NCBI GenBank assembly: GCA_001626765.1
Contig: LUOO01000099.1
Span: forward strand, 62,001 to 126,000
Source: Maritimibacter sp. REDSEA-S28_B5
GTDB lineage: Bacteria > Pseudomonadota > Alphaproteobacteria > Rhodobacterales > Rhodobacteraceae
Direction: 5' to 3'
Length of the DNA: 64,000 nucleotides
Positions 34,817 through 45,473 of this stretch are shown here, piece by piece. Both the position numbers and the translations under genes were made by a program. The notes under the pieces were generated by a model. The model did no database searches. It had not been told where the DNA came from and was given only the letters and a program-made list of their open reading frames with translations. Position 1 is the first letter of the stretch, and each line of letters begins with the position of its first letter.

Positions 34817-35623
34817 CTACCCGGAAAACCGTGCCGCGATTTCGGCCGCGGCCGCCTGCGCGGGACCGGAAAGGCGCGGAACCGCCTCGTCGCGCAGGTA
34901 GGCGCGTTTGGACCATGTGATGTTGATCGTCGCGGGCACATGGCCGGTCAGCCGGATCGGCACGGCGATGGAATCCCGTCCGTCGTCCACCACGTCGCGG
35001 CCCTCGTCGTAGTCGCCCCCGAAATCCGGGTCGCGCAGGGCGTAGCCCGCCGCCCGCGTTTCCGTCAGCACCCGCTCGATATAGGCGTCGGATTTGGCGA
35101 TCCGGTCGCCCTTGCGCTCGGACCGGCGAAGCGCGTCGAGCATGGCGGCGCGCGTCGCGTCGTCACAGAACGACAGGAAAGCCCGGCCAGAGGCCGAACG
35201 CAGGATGTTCACCTGATAGCCGACGGGACCGACCGCGATATGGTCGAAGTAGGACCGCGTGACATTGGTCTCGAGCACCTCCATATGAGTGAGCCGCGGC
35301 ACGGCAAGGACCGAGGGCCATTCGATCCGATCGGTCAGCGCGGCAAGCACGGGCCCCGCCGTTTCGACCAATGCCACCTCGCGGTCCATCCGGCCCGCCA
35401 GTTCCGCCAGCGAATAGGACGGCATATAGGCCCCGTCCACCATCCGCTGCCAGACGACGCCCTGTTCCATCAGCGTCTTGAGGATCCTGAGGAGCGACGC
35501 CTTGGGCAATCCCGTTTCCCGGTGCAGGTCCTGCAACCGCTGCGCGCCCGCGCGTTGCAGAAGCTGCAACACGTCCAACCCGCGCGCCAGCGCCCGGATC
35601 GTCTTGACCTGACTTTCGGCCAT
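34817..35623 (-). CDS. IclR-family transcriptional regulator
   Basis: A 268-residue IclR protein. The N-terminal winged helix (about residues 6-70) includes ALARGLDVLQLL and LPKASLLRILKTL. The C-terminal GAF-like effector domain contains GRAFLSFCDD, a family block near the ligand pocket, and DSIAVPIRLTGHV. It lies directly upstream of the carboxylase operon on the same strand, about 110 bases from the carrier gene, with a palindrome between them, so it probably controls that operon in response to its substrate or product. Confidence 0.85.
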   Translation of the reverse strand: MAESQVKTIRALARGLDVLQLLQRAGAQRLQDLHRETGLPKASLLRILKTLMEQGVVWQRMVDGAYMPSYSLAELAGRMDREVALVETAGPVLAALTDRIEWPSVLAVPRLTHMEVLETNVTRSYFDHIAVGPVGYQVNILRSASGRAFLSFCDDATRAAMLDALRRSERKGDRIAKSDAYIERVLTETRAAGYALRDPDFGGDYDEGRDVVDDGRDSIAVPIRLTGHVPATINITWSKRAYLRDEAVPRLSGPAQAAAAEIAARFSG

Positions 35624-35718
35624 CTGCTCCTCCGTTTCACCAGACGTTACTGGCGGACATCTCCGGTTGCCAGAGCCCGTGCGCCACGGGCAGTCTTCGT
35701 CGGACGAGGGAGGACGCG

Positions 35719-36197
35719 ATGCAGGACATGACAGGCGATCAGGCGCATGAGATCCACGAGGGCGGCTGCCACTGTGGCGGCGTGCGCTACCGCACCACGG
35801 GCCGACCGCACAAATCGGCCATCTGTCATTGCCGGTATTGCCAGACCCGGACCGGCAGCGCCTTTGGCGTGTCGGCCTATTTTGACGCGGCCCAGGTGAC
35901 GGTCCTGTCTGGCGATCTCAAGAGCTATGCCTTCACCACCGAAAGCGGGCGGTCCTTCGAGACACAGTCCTGCACGACCTGCGGGCAAGCGTGTTCTGGA
36001 CGCTGGGGATGTGGGACGACGTGATCGGCATAGCGGGCGGAACCTTCGATCCGCCCTCGTTCTGGTTCGATCCACGGCGCGAGGTCTTTGCCCGCTCCAA
36101 GGCGCCTTTCGTGCAACTCGACATGGATGAGAGCCACGAAACGACGGCGAGCTACGCGCCCGTCGCCGACGATCTCACGCGACTCAGCGGGGAATGA
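35719..36197 (+). pseudogene. GFA (glutathione-dependent formaldehyde-activating) family zinc protein, frameshifted
   Basis: Frame one (from 35719) shows the zinc motifs of the GFA/CENP-V-like fold: GGCHCGGVRY, CHCRYCQTRTG and SCTTCG. At about 35986 the frame moves; frame two continues as VFWTLGMWDDVIGIAGG and ends at the 36197 stop. The junction is consistent with loss of a single base (GGG-CAAGC where GGG-ACAAGC would restore the frame), so it may be a sequencing error. Intact length would be about 159 residues, normal for the family. Function of most members is unknown, and the name reflects one founding enzyme only. Confidence 0.75.
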
Positions 36198-36491
36198 TCC
36201 GGGGCGCGCGCGTCTTTCCGGCAAAAGGTCGTTTTCGGATGACATTGCGCCGCGCCACGGCGCGTGGCCGCACGGCGCTTGGATTTGATGAGCGCCAGAC
36301 GGGAGGAACGGGTTTTCCGTTGCGAAACGCCGATGTCACCATCGGAAACTTGTGACCCGAAAACCGCCGCGGAATGCCCAAAATGAATGGGCGAGACGCG
36401 GATTTGAGCTTAACGCCCCTGCGCGCCCGTGGAATGGAGCGCAGGGTAAAAAGACCGGGCGCGAACCGAGAGAACGAAAGAAGAGAGCCGC
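36198..36491. other. Upstream region of purU
   Basis: A 294-base gap. It contains a small perfect stem CCGATG-tcac-CATCGG (36330-36345) and a GC-rich dyad near 36250-36275. I saw no tetrahydrofolate or glycine riboswitch core. The purU ribosome-binding site AAAGAAGAGAG ends just before 36492. Confidence 0.4.
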
Positions 36492-37376
36492 ATGTCGAAA
36501 TATGTTCTGACTGTCACCTGCAAATCCACGCGAGGGATCGTTGCCGCGATTTCGAATTTCCTCGCCGACCACGACTGCAACATCACCGACTCGAGCCAGT
36601 TCGATGATTTCGAAACCGGCAAGTTCTTCATGCGGGTGAGCTTCGCCTCCGAAGGCGGCGTTGATCGCGATGTGCTGGAAAAGGATTTCGCCCCGGTTGC
36701 CGCGCCCTTCGACATGTATTTCGCCTTCCATGACGAGGGCGAGAAGGTCAAGGTCGTGATCATGGTCAGCCGCTTTGGCCATTGCCTGAACGATCTGCTC
36801 TACCGCTGGCGCATCGGGGCGCTGCCGATCGACATCGTGGCGGTCATCTCGAACCACATGGATTACCAGAAGCTCGTGGTGAACCACGACATTCCCTTCC
36901 ACTGCATCAAGGTGACGAAAGAGAACAAGCCGCAGGCCGAAGCCCAGATCATGCAAGTGGTCGAGGACAGCGGCGCGGAGCTCATCGTGCTGGCGCGCTA
37001 CATGCAGATCCTCTCGGACCAGATGTGCCAGAAGATGTCGGGGCGGATCATCAACATTCACCACTCGTTCCTGCCGTCCTTCAAGGGGGCGAACCCCTAC
37101 AAGCAGGCCTTCGAGCGCGGTGTGAAGCTGATCGGGGCAACGGCCCATTACGTGACCGCCGATCTCGACGAGGGTCCGATCATCGAACAGGACACCGTGC
37201 GCATCACGCACGCCCAATCCCCCGACGACTATGTCTCGCTGGGCCGGGACGTCGAGGCGCAGGTGTTTTCCCGCGCGATCCACGCCCATATCCACCGCCG
37301 CGTGTTCCTCAACGGGAACAAGACGGTGGTCTTCCCGGCCTCGCCGGGCGGCTATGCGTCCGAACGGATGGGCTGA
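36492..37376 (+). CDS. purU: Formyltetrahydrofolate deformylase
   Basis: A 294-residue protein with an N-terminal ACT domain (YVLTVTCKSTRGIVAAIS, about 1-85) and a C-terminal formyltransferase-fold domain. The latter includes NIHHSFLPSFKGANPY and TADLDEGPIIEQ, holding the catalytic histidine and aspartate. It hydrolyses 10-formyl-THF to formate and THF, balancing one-carbon pools. This fits an organism that demethylates methylated aromatics or osmolytes. It is a single-gene unit with its own leader and a bidirectional terminator after it. Confidence 0.92.
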   Translation: MSKYVLTVTCKSTRGIVAAISNFLADHDCNITDSSQFDDFETGKFFMRVSFASEGGVDRDVLEKDFAPVAAPFDMYFAFHDEGEKVKVVIMVSRFGHCLNDLLYRWRIGALPIDIVAVISNHMDYQKLVVNHDIPFHCIKVTKENKPQAEAQIMQVVEDSGAELIVLARYMQILSDQMCQKMSGRIINIHHSFLPSFKGANPYKQAFERGVKLIGATAHYVTADLDEGPIIEQDTVRITHAQSPDDYVSLGRDVEAQVFSRAIHAHIHRRVFLNGNKTVVFPASPGGYASERMG

Positions 37377-37403
37377 GGCCGCAGAGGAAACAGGGAGGGG
37401 CGC

Positions 37404-38921
<1,518 letters not shown>

Positions 38922-39057
38922 CGGGTCGCCTCGCGGGGCTGTCTTGCTGTCATGAGGTCCTCCGCCGCCAGAATAGCTGAGCCTCTGACCGGGTAAAGTG
39001 GCGGGTCGTGCCGAGGGACAAGGGCCGGGCGGCGCGCGCACCGTCCGGCCCCTTGGG

Positions 39058-41055
39058 TCAGGGCGTCGCCGTAGCGGGCCTTGCGCGTCCGGACATGAAG
39101 TTCAGCCCAAGGACCAGCGCGATCACCGCAGCGCCGGCGGCTTCGACGGGAACCGACTGCCAGAACACCGCGACCACGGCGGGCACCAGCAGCACGCGCT
39201 GCCGGATCGGCATCGGCGCGAACAGGAACCCCTCGAGCGTGGCGGCAAAGGCTACCAGCGCCATGATCACGATCAGCCCGTTCCACAGGACGAGCGGCAG
39301 CGGCCCGCCCTCGATGATGACCGGGTTGAACACCATGAAGAGCGGGATGAGATAGAGCCCCTTGGCGTATTTCCACGCCTGCACCGAGGTCTCCATCGGC
39401 GAGGATCGCGCGATCGCCGCGCCCGCAAAGCCCGCCAGCGCCACGGGTGGTGTCACGTTGCTGTCCTGTGACCACCAGAACACCACGAGATGCGCGATGA
39501 GCAGCGGCACGCCGAAGTCTTCGGTCAGTGCGGGGCCGACGAGGATGATCAGCACGATATAGGCCGCCGTCACCGGCAGACCCATCCCGAGGATGAGCGA
39601 GGCGATGATCACAAGCAGCAGGGCGAGGAGGATGTTGCCGCCGGAGAAAGCGAGCATCATGGCCGAGAACTTGAGGCCGAGGCCGGTGAGTCCCACGACA
39701 CCGACCACGATCCCCGCCACGGCACAGGCCATGGACACCGCGACCGCGTTGCGCGCGCCCAGCTCCAGCGCCTCGCCGGTCTTGATCACCCCCGCCTTGG
39801 CGAGCGCGATGAGCCCCTGCATCGACGCGCCTTCCGAGATCCAGTTCAGCACCCCGCGCAGCACAGCGGCGGCGATGACGGCAAGGATTGCGTAATAGCC
39901 CACGCGCATCGGTGAAAAGCCCTGCACAAGGAACCAGACCAGCGCGACGAGCGGCAGCAGGAAATGCCAGCCTTCGGCCAGCACCTCGCGCACCTTGGGA
40001 AGCTCGGCGGCGGGGATGCCGGTCATGCCCTGTTTCACGGCGGCGATATGCACGAGCAGGTAGACCGCACCGAAGTAAAGGATCGCCGGGAAGATCGAGA
40101 TGAGGACGATGTCGATATAGGGCGTGCGCGTGAACTCGGCCATGAGAAAGGCGCCCGCGCCCATGAGCGGCGGCATGATCTGCCCGCCGGTCGAGGCCGC
40201 GGCCTCGATCCCGCCCGCCTGCGCCGGGCGGTAGCCAAGTTTCTTCATGAGCGGGATGGTAAAGGCCCCGGTGGTCACCACGTTGGCGATGGCGGACCCG
40301 GAGATCGACCCCATGCCAGCCGACGCGATGACGGCGGCTTTCGCGGGGCCGCCGCGCTGGCGCCCCGTCGCGGCATAGGCGAGGTCGATGAAAAACTTGC
40401 CGGCCCCGGTGACTTCAAGAAACGCCCCGAAGAGCACGAAGACGAAGATGAAGGTCGCGGCGACGCCCAGCGGCAGGCCGTAGACCCCTTCGGCCCCCAG
40501 CGTAAGCTGCGAGGCGAGGCGGTCGAGCGAATAGCCGCGGTGGTTGAGGATGCCGGGCATGAAATCGGCCAAGAACGGAAGCTCGCCCCGGTTGCCGGCA
40601 AAGGCATACAGGATGAACACCACGCCCACGATGGTCATGCCCAGACCGATGGCGCGCCGCGCGGCCTCGAGCACCACGAGTACCGTGACGATCCCCACGG
40701 TCACGTCGACCTGGCGCGGCACGATGGCGTTCGCGATGGCGTCGATATTGGCGGGCACCCAGTAGCCCACGAGCCCCCCGCAGAGAATGAGCGGCGCGTC
40801 GATGAGCCAGCCGATCACGCCGCGTGGACGGCTGCCCGTGACCGGGAACATGAGGAAGGCGAGAACGAGGATGAAGCCCAGATGGATCGGGCGCTGGAAG
40901 AACAGACCGAGCGGCTGGATGCCGGCGGCATAAAGTTGGAAAAGGGAAAGCGTGATGCCGACAATGGTGATAATGCGCATGACATACATCGGTTGCGTGA
41001 CATAAGCCGGGCCGTCCGAAGGGGCGTCAACAGGGTCTGTTTTCTGATCCGTCAT
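39058..41055 (-). CDS. TRAP transporter fused 4TM/12TM permease
   Basis: A 665-residue polytopic protein that fuses the DctQ-like small and DctM-like large TRAP subunits, as is usual for TAXI-type systems. Landmarks of the large subunit are SIAGSAIANVVTTGAFTIPLMKK-type sequence (MGSISGSAIANVVTTGAF), ASTGGQIMPPLMGAGAF and LGMGLPVTAAYIV. It drives Na+- or H+-coupled uptake of an organic acid across the inner membrane. The binding protein and a DUF1850 protein are encoded directly upstream. Confidence 0.9.
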   Translation of the reverse strand: MTDQKTDPVDAPSDGPAYVTQPMYVMRIITIVGITLSLFQLYAAGIQPLGLFFQRPIHLGFILVLAFLMFPVTGSRPRGVIGWLIDAPLILCGGLVGYWVPANIDAIANAIVPRQVDVTVGIVTVLVVLEAARRAIGLGMTIVGVVFILYAFAGNRGELPFLADFMPGILNHRGYSLDRLASQLTLGAEGVYGLPLGVAATFIFVFVLFGAFLEVTGAGKFFIDLAYAATGRQRGGPAKAAVIASAGMGSISGSAIANVVTTGAFTIPLMKKLGYRPAQAGGIEAAASTGGQIMPPLMGAGAFLMAEFTRTPYIDIVLISIFPAILYFGAVYLLVHIAAVKQGMTGIPAAELPKVREVLAEGWHFLLPLVALVWFLVQGFSPMRVGYYAILAVIAAAVLRGVLNWISEGASMQGLIALAKAGVIKTGEALELGARNAVAVSMACAVAGIVVGVVGLTGLGLKFSAMMLAFSGGNILLALLLVIIASLILGMGLPVTAAYIVLIILVGPALTEDFGVPLLIAHLVVFWWSQDSNVTPPVALAGFAGAAIARSSPMETSVQAWKYAKGLYLIPLFMVFNPVIIEGGPLPLVLWNGLIVIMALVAFAATLEGFLFAPMPIRQRVLLVPAVVAVFWQSVPVEAAGAAVIALVLGLNFMSGRARPATATP

Positions 41056-41056
41056 C

Positions 41057-41527
41057 CTAATCTTCCAGTGAAATGCGCACCCTTTCGTGCGCCGCTTGAG
41101 ACGAGAGCGAGACCTCTCCGCTCGCGGCAGAGAGGCGGTGATCGACCTTCATCGTTCCGGGGCGCAGGACATAGGCATCGCCGGGCACCGGCTCGTCGAT
41201 GTCCTCGATCCAGTAGCCGCCTTGACCGTCCGAGGTCTGCCTGCCGCGCCCCTCGATATGGCCGAGGCCCGCGGCGAAATCCGGTTGGTGGGACCGGGCA
41301 AGGACCATGTGGCCGCCCCGGTTCTCATAGCAGTCCTGCACCTCGAAGCCCTTGACCGAGTGCCGCCACAACACGCACCAGCCGGTGCCCTCGGGAACGT
41401 CGAGACGGGCGATTTCGGGCCCGTCGGGCAGCACCGTCGCGACGAGCGACCCGGCTGCTACAGGAAAAGAGAGGAGGGCCAGAAGCCCCCCTCCCAACAG
41501 TCTTGTCCAGACCGGTGAGGGCATCAC
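41057..41527 (-). CDS. DUF1850 protein of a TAXI-TRAP system
   Basis: A 156-residue protein with an N-terminal signal peptide or anchor (LLGGGLLALLSFPVAAG). The family pattern appears as WRHSVKGFEVQDCY and a C-terminal RPGTMKVDHRL. DUF1850 proteins occur almost only beside fused TRAP permeases and TAXI binding proteins, which is the case here: it overlaps the binding-protein gene by 4 bases and ends 1 base before the permease start. A role in periplasmic assembly or substrate hand-over has been suggested by context only. Confidence 0.8.
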   Translation of the reverse strand: MMPSPVWTRLLGGGLLALLSFPVAAGSLVATVLPDGPEIARLDVPEGTGWCVLWRHSVKGFEVQDCYENRGGHMVLARSHQPDFAAGLGHIEGRGRQTSDGQGGYWIEDIDEPVPGDAYVLRPGTMKVDHRLSAASGEVSLSSQAAHERVRISLED

Positions 41528-42489
41528 TCGCGCAGCTTGTCCGGGATGGTTGCGCCCGCTTCCTCGAAGTAGCGGATCGCGCCGGGATGCAGCGGAACCG
41601 GCGTCGCATTCATGGTGAACTCGACGGTGGTCTCGTTGGCCGCCGGGTGGATCGCCTGCATCTCGGCGATGTTCTCATACATCGCCTTGGTGATCAGGTA
41701 GACGGTTTCTTCGTCCATTTCCGATGACACGACGAGCACGTTGGGCACGCCCACTGTGGCGATCTCGCCCTCGACGCCGTCATAGGTGCCCTCGGGCAGC
41801 GACAGCGCCGCAAAGGTCGGATCGGCTCCCATCGCCGCCTCGACCTCTTCCGGCGAGAGCGAGACCATCGCGATGTCCTTGGTCGTGGCGAGGTTCAGGA
41901 TCGACGACGTCGGCGCGCCGACGGACAGGAAGCCCGCGTCGATGTCGCCGTTGTTGATCGCGTCGGTCGTTTCGTTGAAGTTCAGGCGCTGGGCGTCGAG
42001 GTCGTCAAAGCTGATGCCGTTGGCTTCGAGCAGCGTCTGGGCGTTCACCTCGGTGCCCGACCCCGGTGCGCCCACCGACACGCGCTTGCCCTTCAGATCG
42101 GCGATCGTGGTGATGCCGCTGTCAGCGAGCGTCACGATCTGCACCATGTTGGCGTAAAGCGAACCAACCGCGCGCACCATCGGCAGTTGCTGACCCTCGA
42201 ACCGGCCCGTGCCCATGTAGGCCTGCTGCACCGTATCGGCGAGCGCGATGGCAAGATCGGCGTCGCCGGTGGCTATCAGACCCATGTTCTCGACCGAGGC
42301 GCCGGTGATTTCGGCGGTGGCCGAGTATCCCTCGACATGGTTGTTGATGACCTCGGCAAGGCCGCCGCCCATCGGGTAATACACACCGCCAGTGCCCCCC
42401 GTCGCGATGGACAGCTGGGTCTGGGCCGAAGCTGCGCTCGCGCCAATGGCCATGGTTGCCGCCAATGCGGCGGTTCTGATCATGTTCAT
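41524..42489 (-). CDS. TAXI-family TRAP transporter substrate-binding protein
   Basis: A 321-residue periplasmic protein with a clear signal peptide (ALAATMAIGASAASA, cut near residue 22). The mature start LSIATGGTGGVYYPMGGGLAEV is the TAXI (Imp-like) hallmark; further blocks are KGKRVSVGAPGSGTE and INNGDIDAGFLSVGAP. It captures the solute, commonly a dicarboxylate or amino-acid-like anion, for the fused permease. Preceded by an AGGGAGG-type site on the minus strand. Confidence 0.9.
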   Translation of the reverse strand: MNMIRTAALAATMAIGASAASAQTQLSIATGGTGGVYYPMGGGLAEVINNHVEGYSATAEITGASVENMGLIATGDADLAIALADTVQQAYMGTGRFEGQQLPMVRAVGSLYANMVQIVTLADSGITTIADLKGKRVSVGAPGSGTEVNAQTLLEANGISFDDLDAQRLNFNETTDAINNGDIDAGFLSVGAPTSSILNLATTKDIAMVSLSPEEVEAAMGADPTFAALSLPEGTYDGVEGEIATVGVPNVLVVSSEMDEETVYLITKAMYENIAEMQAIHPAANETTVEFTMNATPVPLHPGAIRYFEEAGATIPDKLRE

Positions 42490-42893
42490 GGTATCCTCCC
42501 TGTTATGGCGTTTACGCTAACAGGCGAGTCCTTTCATGCAAGCCCTTTGGCATTGCTTTGGGCACCCTGCTGCCGCCAACGTGGGGTGCCGCTACGTCAA
42601 TCGTGATCCCGTGGGTGGAGGGTCAGGGTCGGCCGGGAATATCCTGCCCAATCAATGGGCAGTCGGGTCTGAATACGGGCGATCTGGCCACCCGAAAATT
42701 TTTGAACGCAAGGTCAAATCCCGGCGAAATTCCAAAATCTATCAAGTGTCTTGCAAAATCCCGTGCTACGCTTTCGCATGATCCCAGGGGGAATCGCTGC
42801 CAGGCGCTTTGGTGCGACGTTGTCGGTTACCTGTAAAAAAATACACAACCATCCCGCCCAACACGTCAGGGCGAGGACGACATGGAGGATTAC
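42490..42893. promoter_or_regulatory. Divergent regulatory region between the TRAP operon and the BMP importer
   Basis: A 404-base non-coding stretch. It holds a perfect 7-bp inverted repeat CTGCCCA-atcaa-TGGGCAG (42644-42662), a possible operator or hairpin, followed by an A+T-rich stretch (42710-42770) where a promoter for the BMP gene is likely. A strong GGAGG at 42885-42889 decides the start of the BMP gene at 42894. Confidence 0.45.
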
Positions 42894-43925
42894 ATGACGT
42901 TTCTGAGCAAACTTTCGGTCCGCACGGGGCTTGCCGCCGCACTCATGGCAGGCACCGTGATGACCGCGTCCGCGTTCACCGCCTGCCAGGTGACCGACAC
43001 CGGCGGGATTGACGACGCGGGCTTCAACCAGACCGCGTGGAAGGGCGTGCAGGATGCGATGGCCGCCAACAGCGAAGTCGAAGGGCGCTTCCTCGAGTCG
43101 CAGGCCGAAACCGACTACGAAGCCAACATCAACTCGCTCATCTCCGAACAGTGCGACGTGATCATCACCGTGGGCTTCCTCATGGGCGACGCGACCAAGG
43201 CCGCCGCCGAAGCCAACCCGGACGTGAAATTCTCGATCGTCGACTTCGCCTATGATCCGACGATCCCGAACGTGCTGGGTCAGGTGTTCGCCACCGATCA
43301 GGGTGCCTTCCTCGCGGGCTACCTGGCTGCGGGCATGTCCACCACCGGCGTGATCGGCACCTTCGGCGGGATCAACATTCCGCCGGTTACGGCATTCATG
43401 GACGGCCTCTACTACGGCGTTCAGTATTACAACGAACAGAAGGGCACCGACGTGCAGGTTCTGGGCTGGAACCCGGAATCGAAAGAGGGCCTCTTCACGG
43501 GCAACTTCGACAGCCTCGACGACGGCCGTGCCTTTGCCCAGAACCTCTACGACGAAGGCGCGGACATCGTGATGCCGGTCGCCGGTCCCGTGGGCCTTGG
43601 CTCCGCCACGCTCGCCAAGGAGCTTGGCCCGGAAGAGCTCAAGATCATCGGCGTGGACGCCGACCAGACCCAGACCGACCCCGAGAACGCCGACGTCTAC
43701 CTGACCTCGGTCCTCAAGCGCATGGATTCGACCGTGACCCAGGTCATCGACATGGCGATGGCGGACGAGTTCGAGGGCGGCCTGACTGTCGGCACGCTGG
43801 AAAACGACGGCGTCGGCCTTGCCGGTTTCGGCGCCTTTGACGGCGACGTGCCGGACGAACTGAAAGCCGAGCTTGAAGCCGTGAAAGCCGGCATCATCGA
43901 CGGTTCGATCAAAGTCGGCATGTAA
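42894..43925 (+). CDS. BMP-family nucleoside-binding protein of an ABC importer
   Basis: A 343-residue periplasmic binding protein with a signal peptide (MTFLSKLSVRTGLAAALMAG...). BMP-family motifs are GIDDAGFNQTAWKG, ITVGFLMGDATK, GVIGTFGGINIPPV and LTSVLKRMDSTV. The signal end reads FTAC, not a standard lipobox, so it is probably soluble. I start at 42894, because the ATG at 42882 is part of the ribosome-binding region (ATGGAGG five bases before the ATG at 42894). BMP proteins bind purine nucleosides or related solutes. The terminator after this gene suggests it is made in excess over the ATPase and permeases. Confidence 0.88.
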   Translation: MTFLSKLSVRTGLAAALMAGTVMTASAFTACQVTDTGGIDDAGFNQTAWKGVQDAMAANSEVEGRFLESQAETDYEANINSLISEQCDVIITVGFLMGDATKAAAEANPDVKFSIVDFAYDPTIPNVLGQVFATDQGAFLAGYLAAGMSTTGVIGTFGGINIPPVTAFMDGLYYGVQYYNEQKGTDVQVLGWNPESKEGLFTGNFDSLDDGRAFAQNLYDEGADIVMPVAGPVGLGSATLAKELGPEELKIIGVDADQTQTDPENADVYLTSVLKRMDSTVTQVIDMAMADEFEGGLTVGTLENDGVGLAGFGAFDGDVPDELKAELEAVKAGIIDGSIKVGM

Positions 43926-43936
43926 TCCGACCCTTG

Positions 43937-43971
43937 GCCGCTGCCGGGTTCACCTCGGCAGCGGCTTTTTT
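43937..43971 (+). terminator. Rho-independent terminator after the BMP gene
   Basis: Ten-bp perfect stem GCCGCTGCCG / CGGCAGCGGC with a 9-base loop, followed by TTTTTT. It sits between the binding-protein gene and the rest of the ABC operon, a usual way to make binding protein exceed membrane parts by partial read-through. Confidence 0.9.
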
Positions 43972-44008
43972 CCGTTTAGAGTTCCGAACACATAAGGGTG
44001 GGGTGCCG

Positions 44009-45473
44009 ATGGACGTCGAACTGCGCGGGATAACCAAGCGTTTCGGGCCGGTCGTGGCCAACGACAAGGTGGACCTGCATATTCGCGCGGGCGAGGTGCT
44101 GGGGCTGCTTGGCGAAAATGGCGCCGGTAAATCCACCATGATGAACATGCTCTCTGGGCTCTATACGCCCGACGAGGGCGAGATCCTGATCGACGGCAAG
44201 CCGGTGGTCTTTGACGGTCCCGGCGATGGGATCGCGGCAGGGATCGGTATGGTCCACCAGCACTTCATGCTCGTGCCCGTGTTCACCGTGGCCGAGAACG
44301 TGGTGCTGGGCGTCGAGCCGACCGGCACGCTCGGCTCCCTCGACATCAAGCGCGCGCGCCGTCAGGTCGAGGAGATCAACGAGAAATACGGGCTGCATGT
44401 GCCGCCCGACGAATTGATCGAGGACCTCCCCGTGGGCATCCAGCAGCCCGCAGGAGGTGCGCGAGTTCTTCGGCATCGTCGAGAGCCTGAAACAGGCGGG
44501 CAAGGCCATCGTCTTTATCACCCACAAGCTGCACGAGGTTCTGGAAATCTCGGACCGGATCGCTGTTCTGCGGCAGGGGCGGATCACCGGGCACGGCGAC
44601 CCCAAGGAACTGACCGAGGCCGATCTGGCCGAGATGATGGTGGGCCGCCCGGTGAGCTTTACCGTGGCCAAGGAGCCGGCCAAGCCCGGGCGCGACATGC
44701 TGGTGATGGACAATGTCACCATGCTCGACGAGACCGACGAAAAGGTATTGGACCACGTGTCGATCCGCGTCCGCTCGGGCGAGGTGGTGGGGATCGCAGG
44801 GGTGCAGGGCAACGGCCAGACCGAGCTTGTCGAGGCGATCACGGGTCTCGAACGTGTCGCATCCGGCAAGATCACCTTCGACGGCTCCGATATCACCACG
44901 GCCAGCGTGCGCGAGCGGCACAAGTTGGGGATGGCCCATATCCCCGAAGATCGGCACAAATCCGGCATGGTCGACAGCTTCACCGTGGCCGAAAACATGG
45001 TGCTCAACACCTATTATTCCGAGGAATATTCGAAAGGCTGGGCGATCGACTGGACCAAGGTCAACGAGACCGCCGCCAAGTTCTGCGTCGAATTCGACGT
45101 GCGCACGCCAAGCGTGTTTCTCGAAGGCGGTAGCCTCTCGGGCGGCAACCAGCAGAAAATGGTCGTGGCGCGGGAACTGGAGCGACAGACGAAGCTCGTC
45201 ATCGCAAGTCAGCCCACGCGCGGGGTCGACGTAGGGTCCATCGAATACATCCATAAACGCCTGATCATCTCGCGCGACGAAGGCGACGGGGTCGTGATCG
45301 TGTCCTCGGAACTGGACGAGATCATGGGACTGGCCGACCGCATCTACGTCATGTTCGACGGGCGCATCGTGGCCGAGTTCGACAACACCGGCGGCAAGGC
45401 CGACCGCAACGCCGTTGGCCTCGCCATGGCCGGGGCGCATGAAGGCGACAAGCAGGACGGGGCGGCGGCATGA
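44009..45473 (+). pseudogene. ABC importer ATPase (two NBDs, nucleoside type), first domain broken
   Basis: Frame one (44009 to about 44447) gives the first nucleotide-binding domain through Walker A GENGAGKST, the Q-loop region MVHQHFML, and the start of the signature LPVGIQQ. It then breaks. Frame two (about 44450-45473) resumes at QEVREFFGIVESLK, gives the H-loop FITHKLHEVLE, then a complete second domain with LSGGNQQKMVVARE. The missing part, roughly 26 residues, contains the rest of the signature and Walker B (expected RVEIIKAL...LILDEPTAVLTP), so ATP hydrolysis in domain one would be lost even if the frame were corrected. Size of loss fits 77 or 80 bases. The protein is otherwise a BmpA-linked YufO/NupA-type ATPase. 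Confidence 0.75.

Noticed and set aside
36198..36491. Tetrahydrofolate or glycine riboswitch in front of purU
   Set aside because: Gene function made it tempting, but no conserved core of either riboswitch could be recognised; only generic small stems were found.
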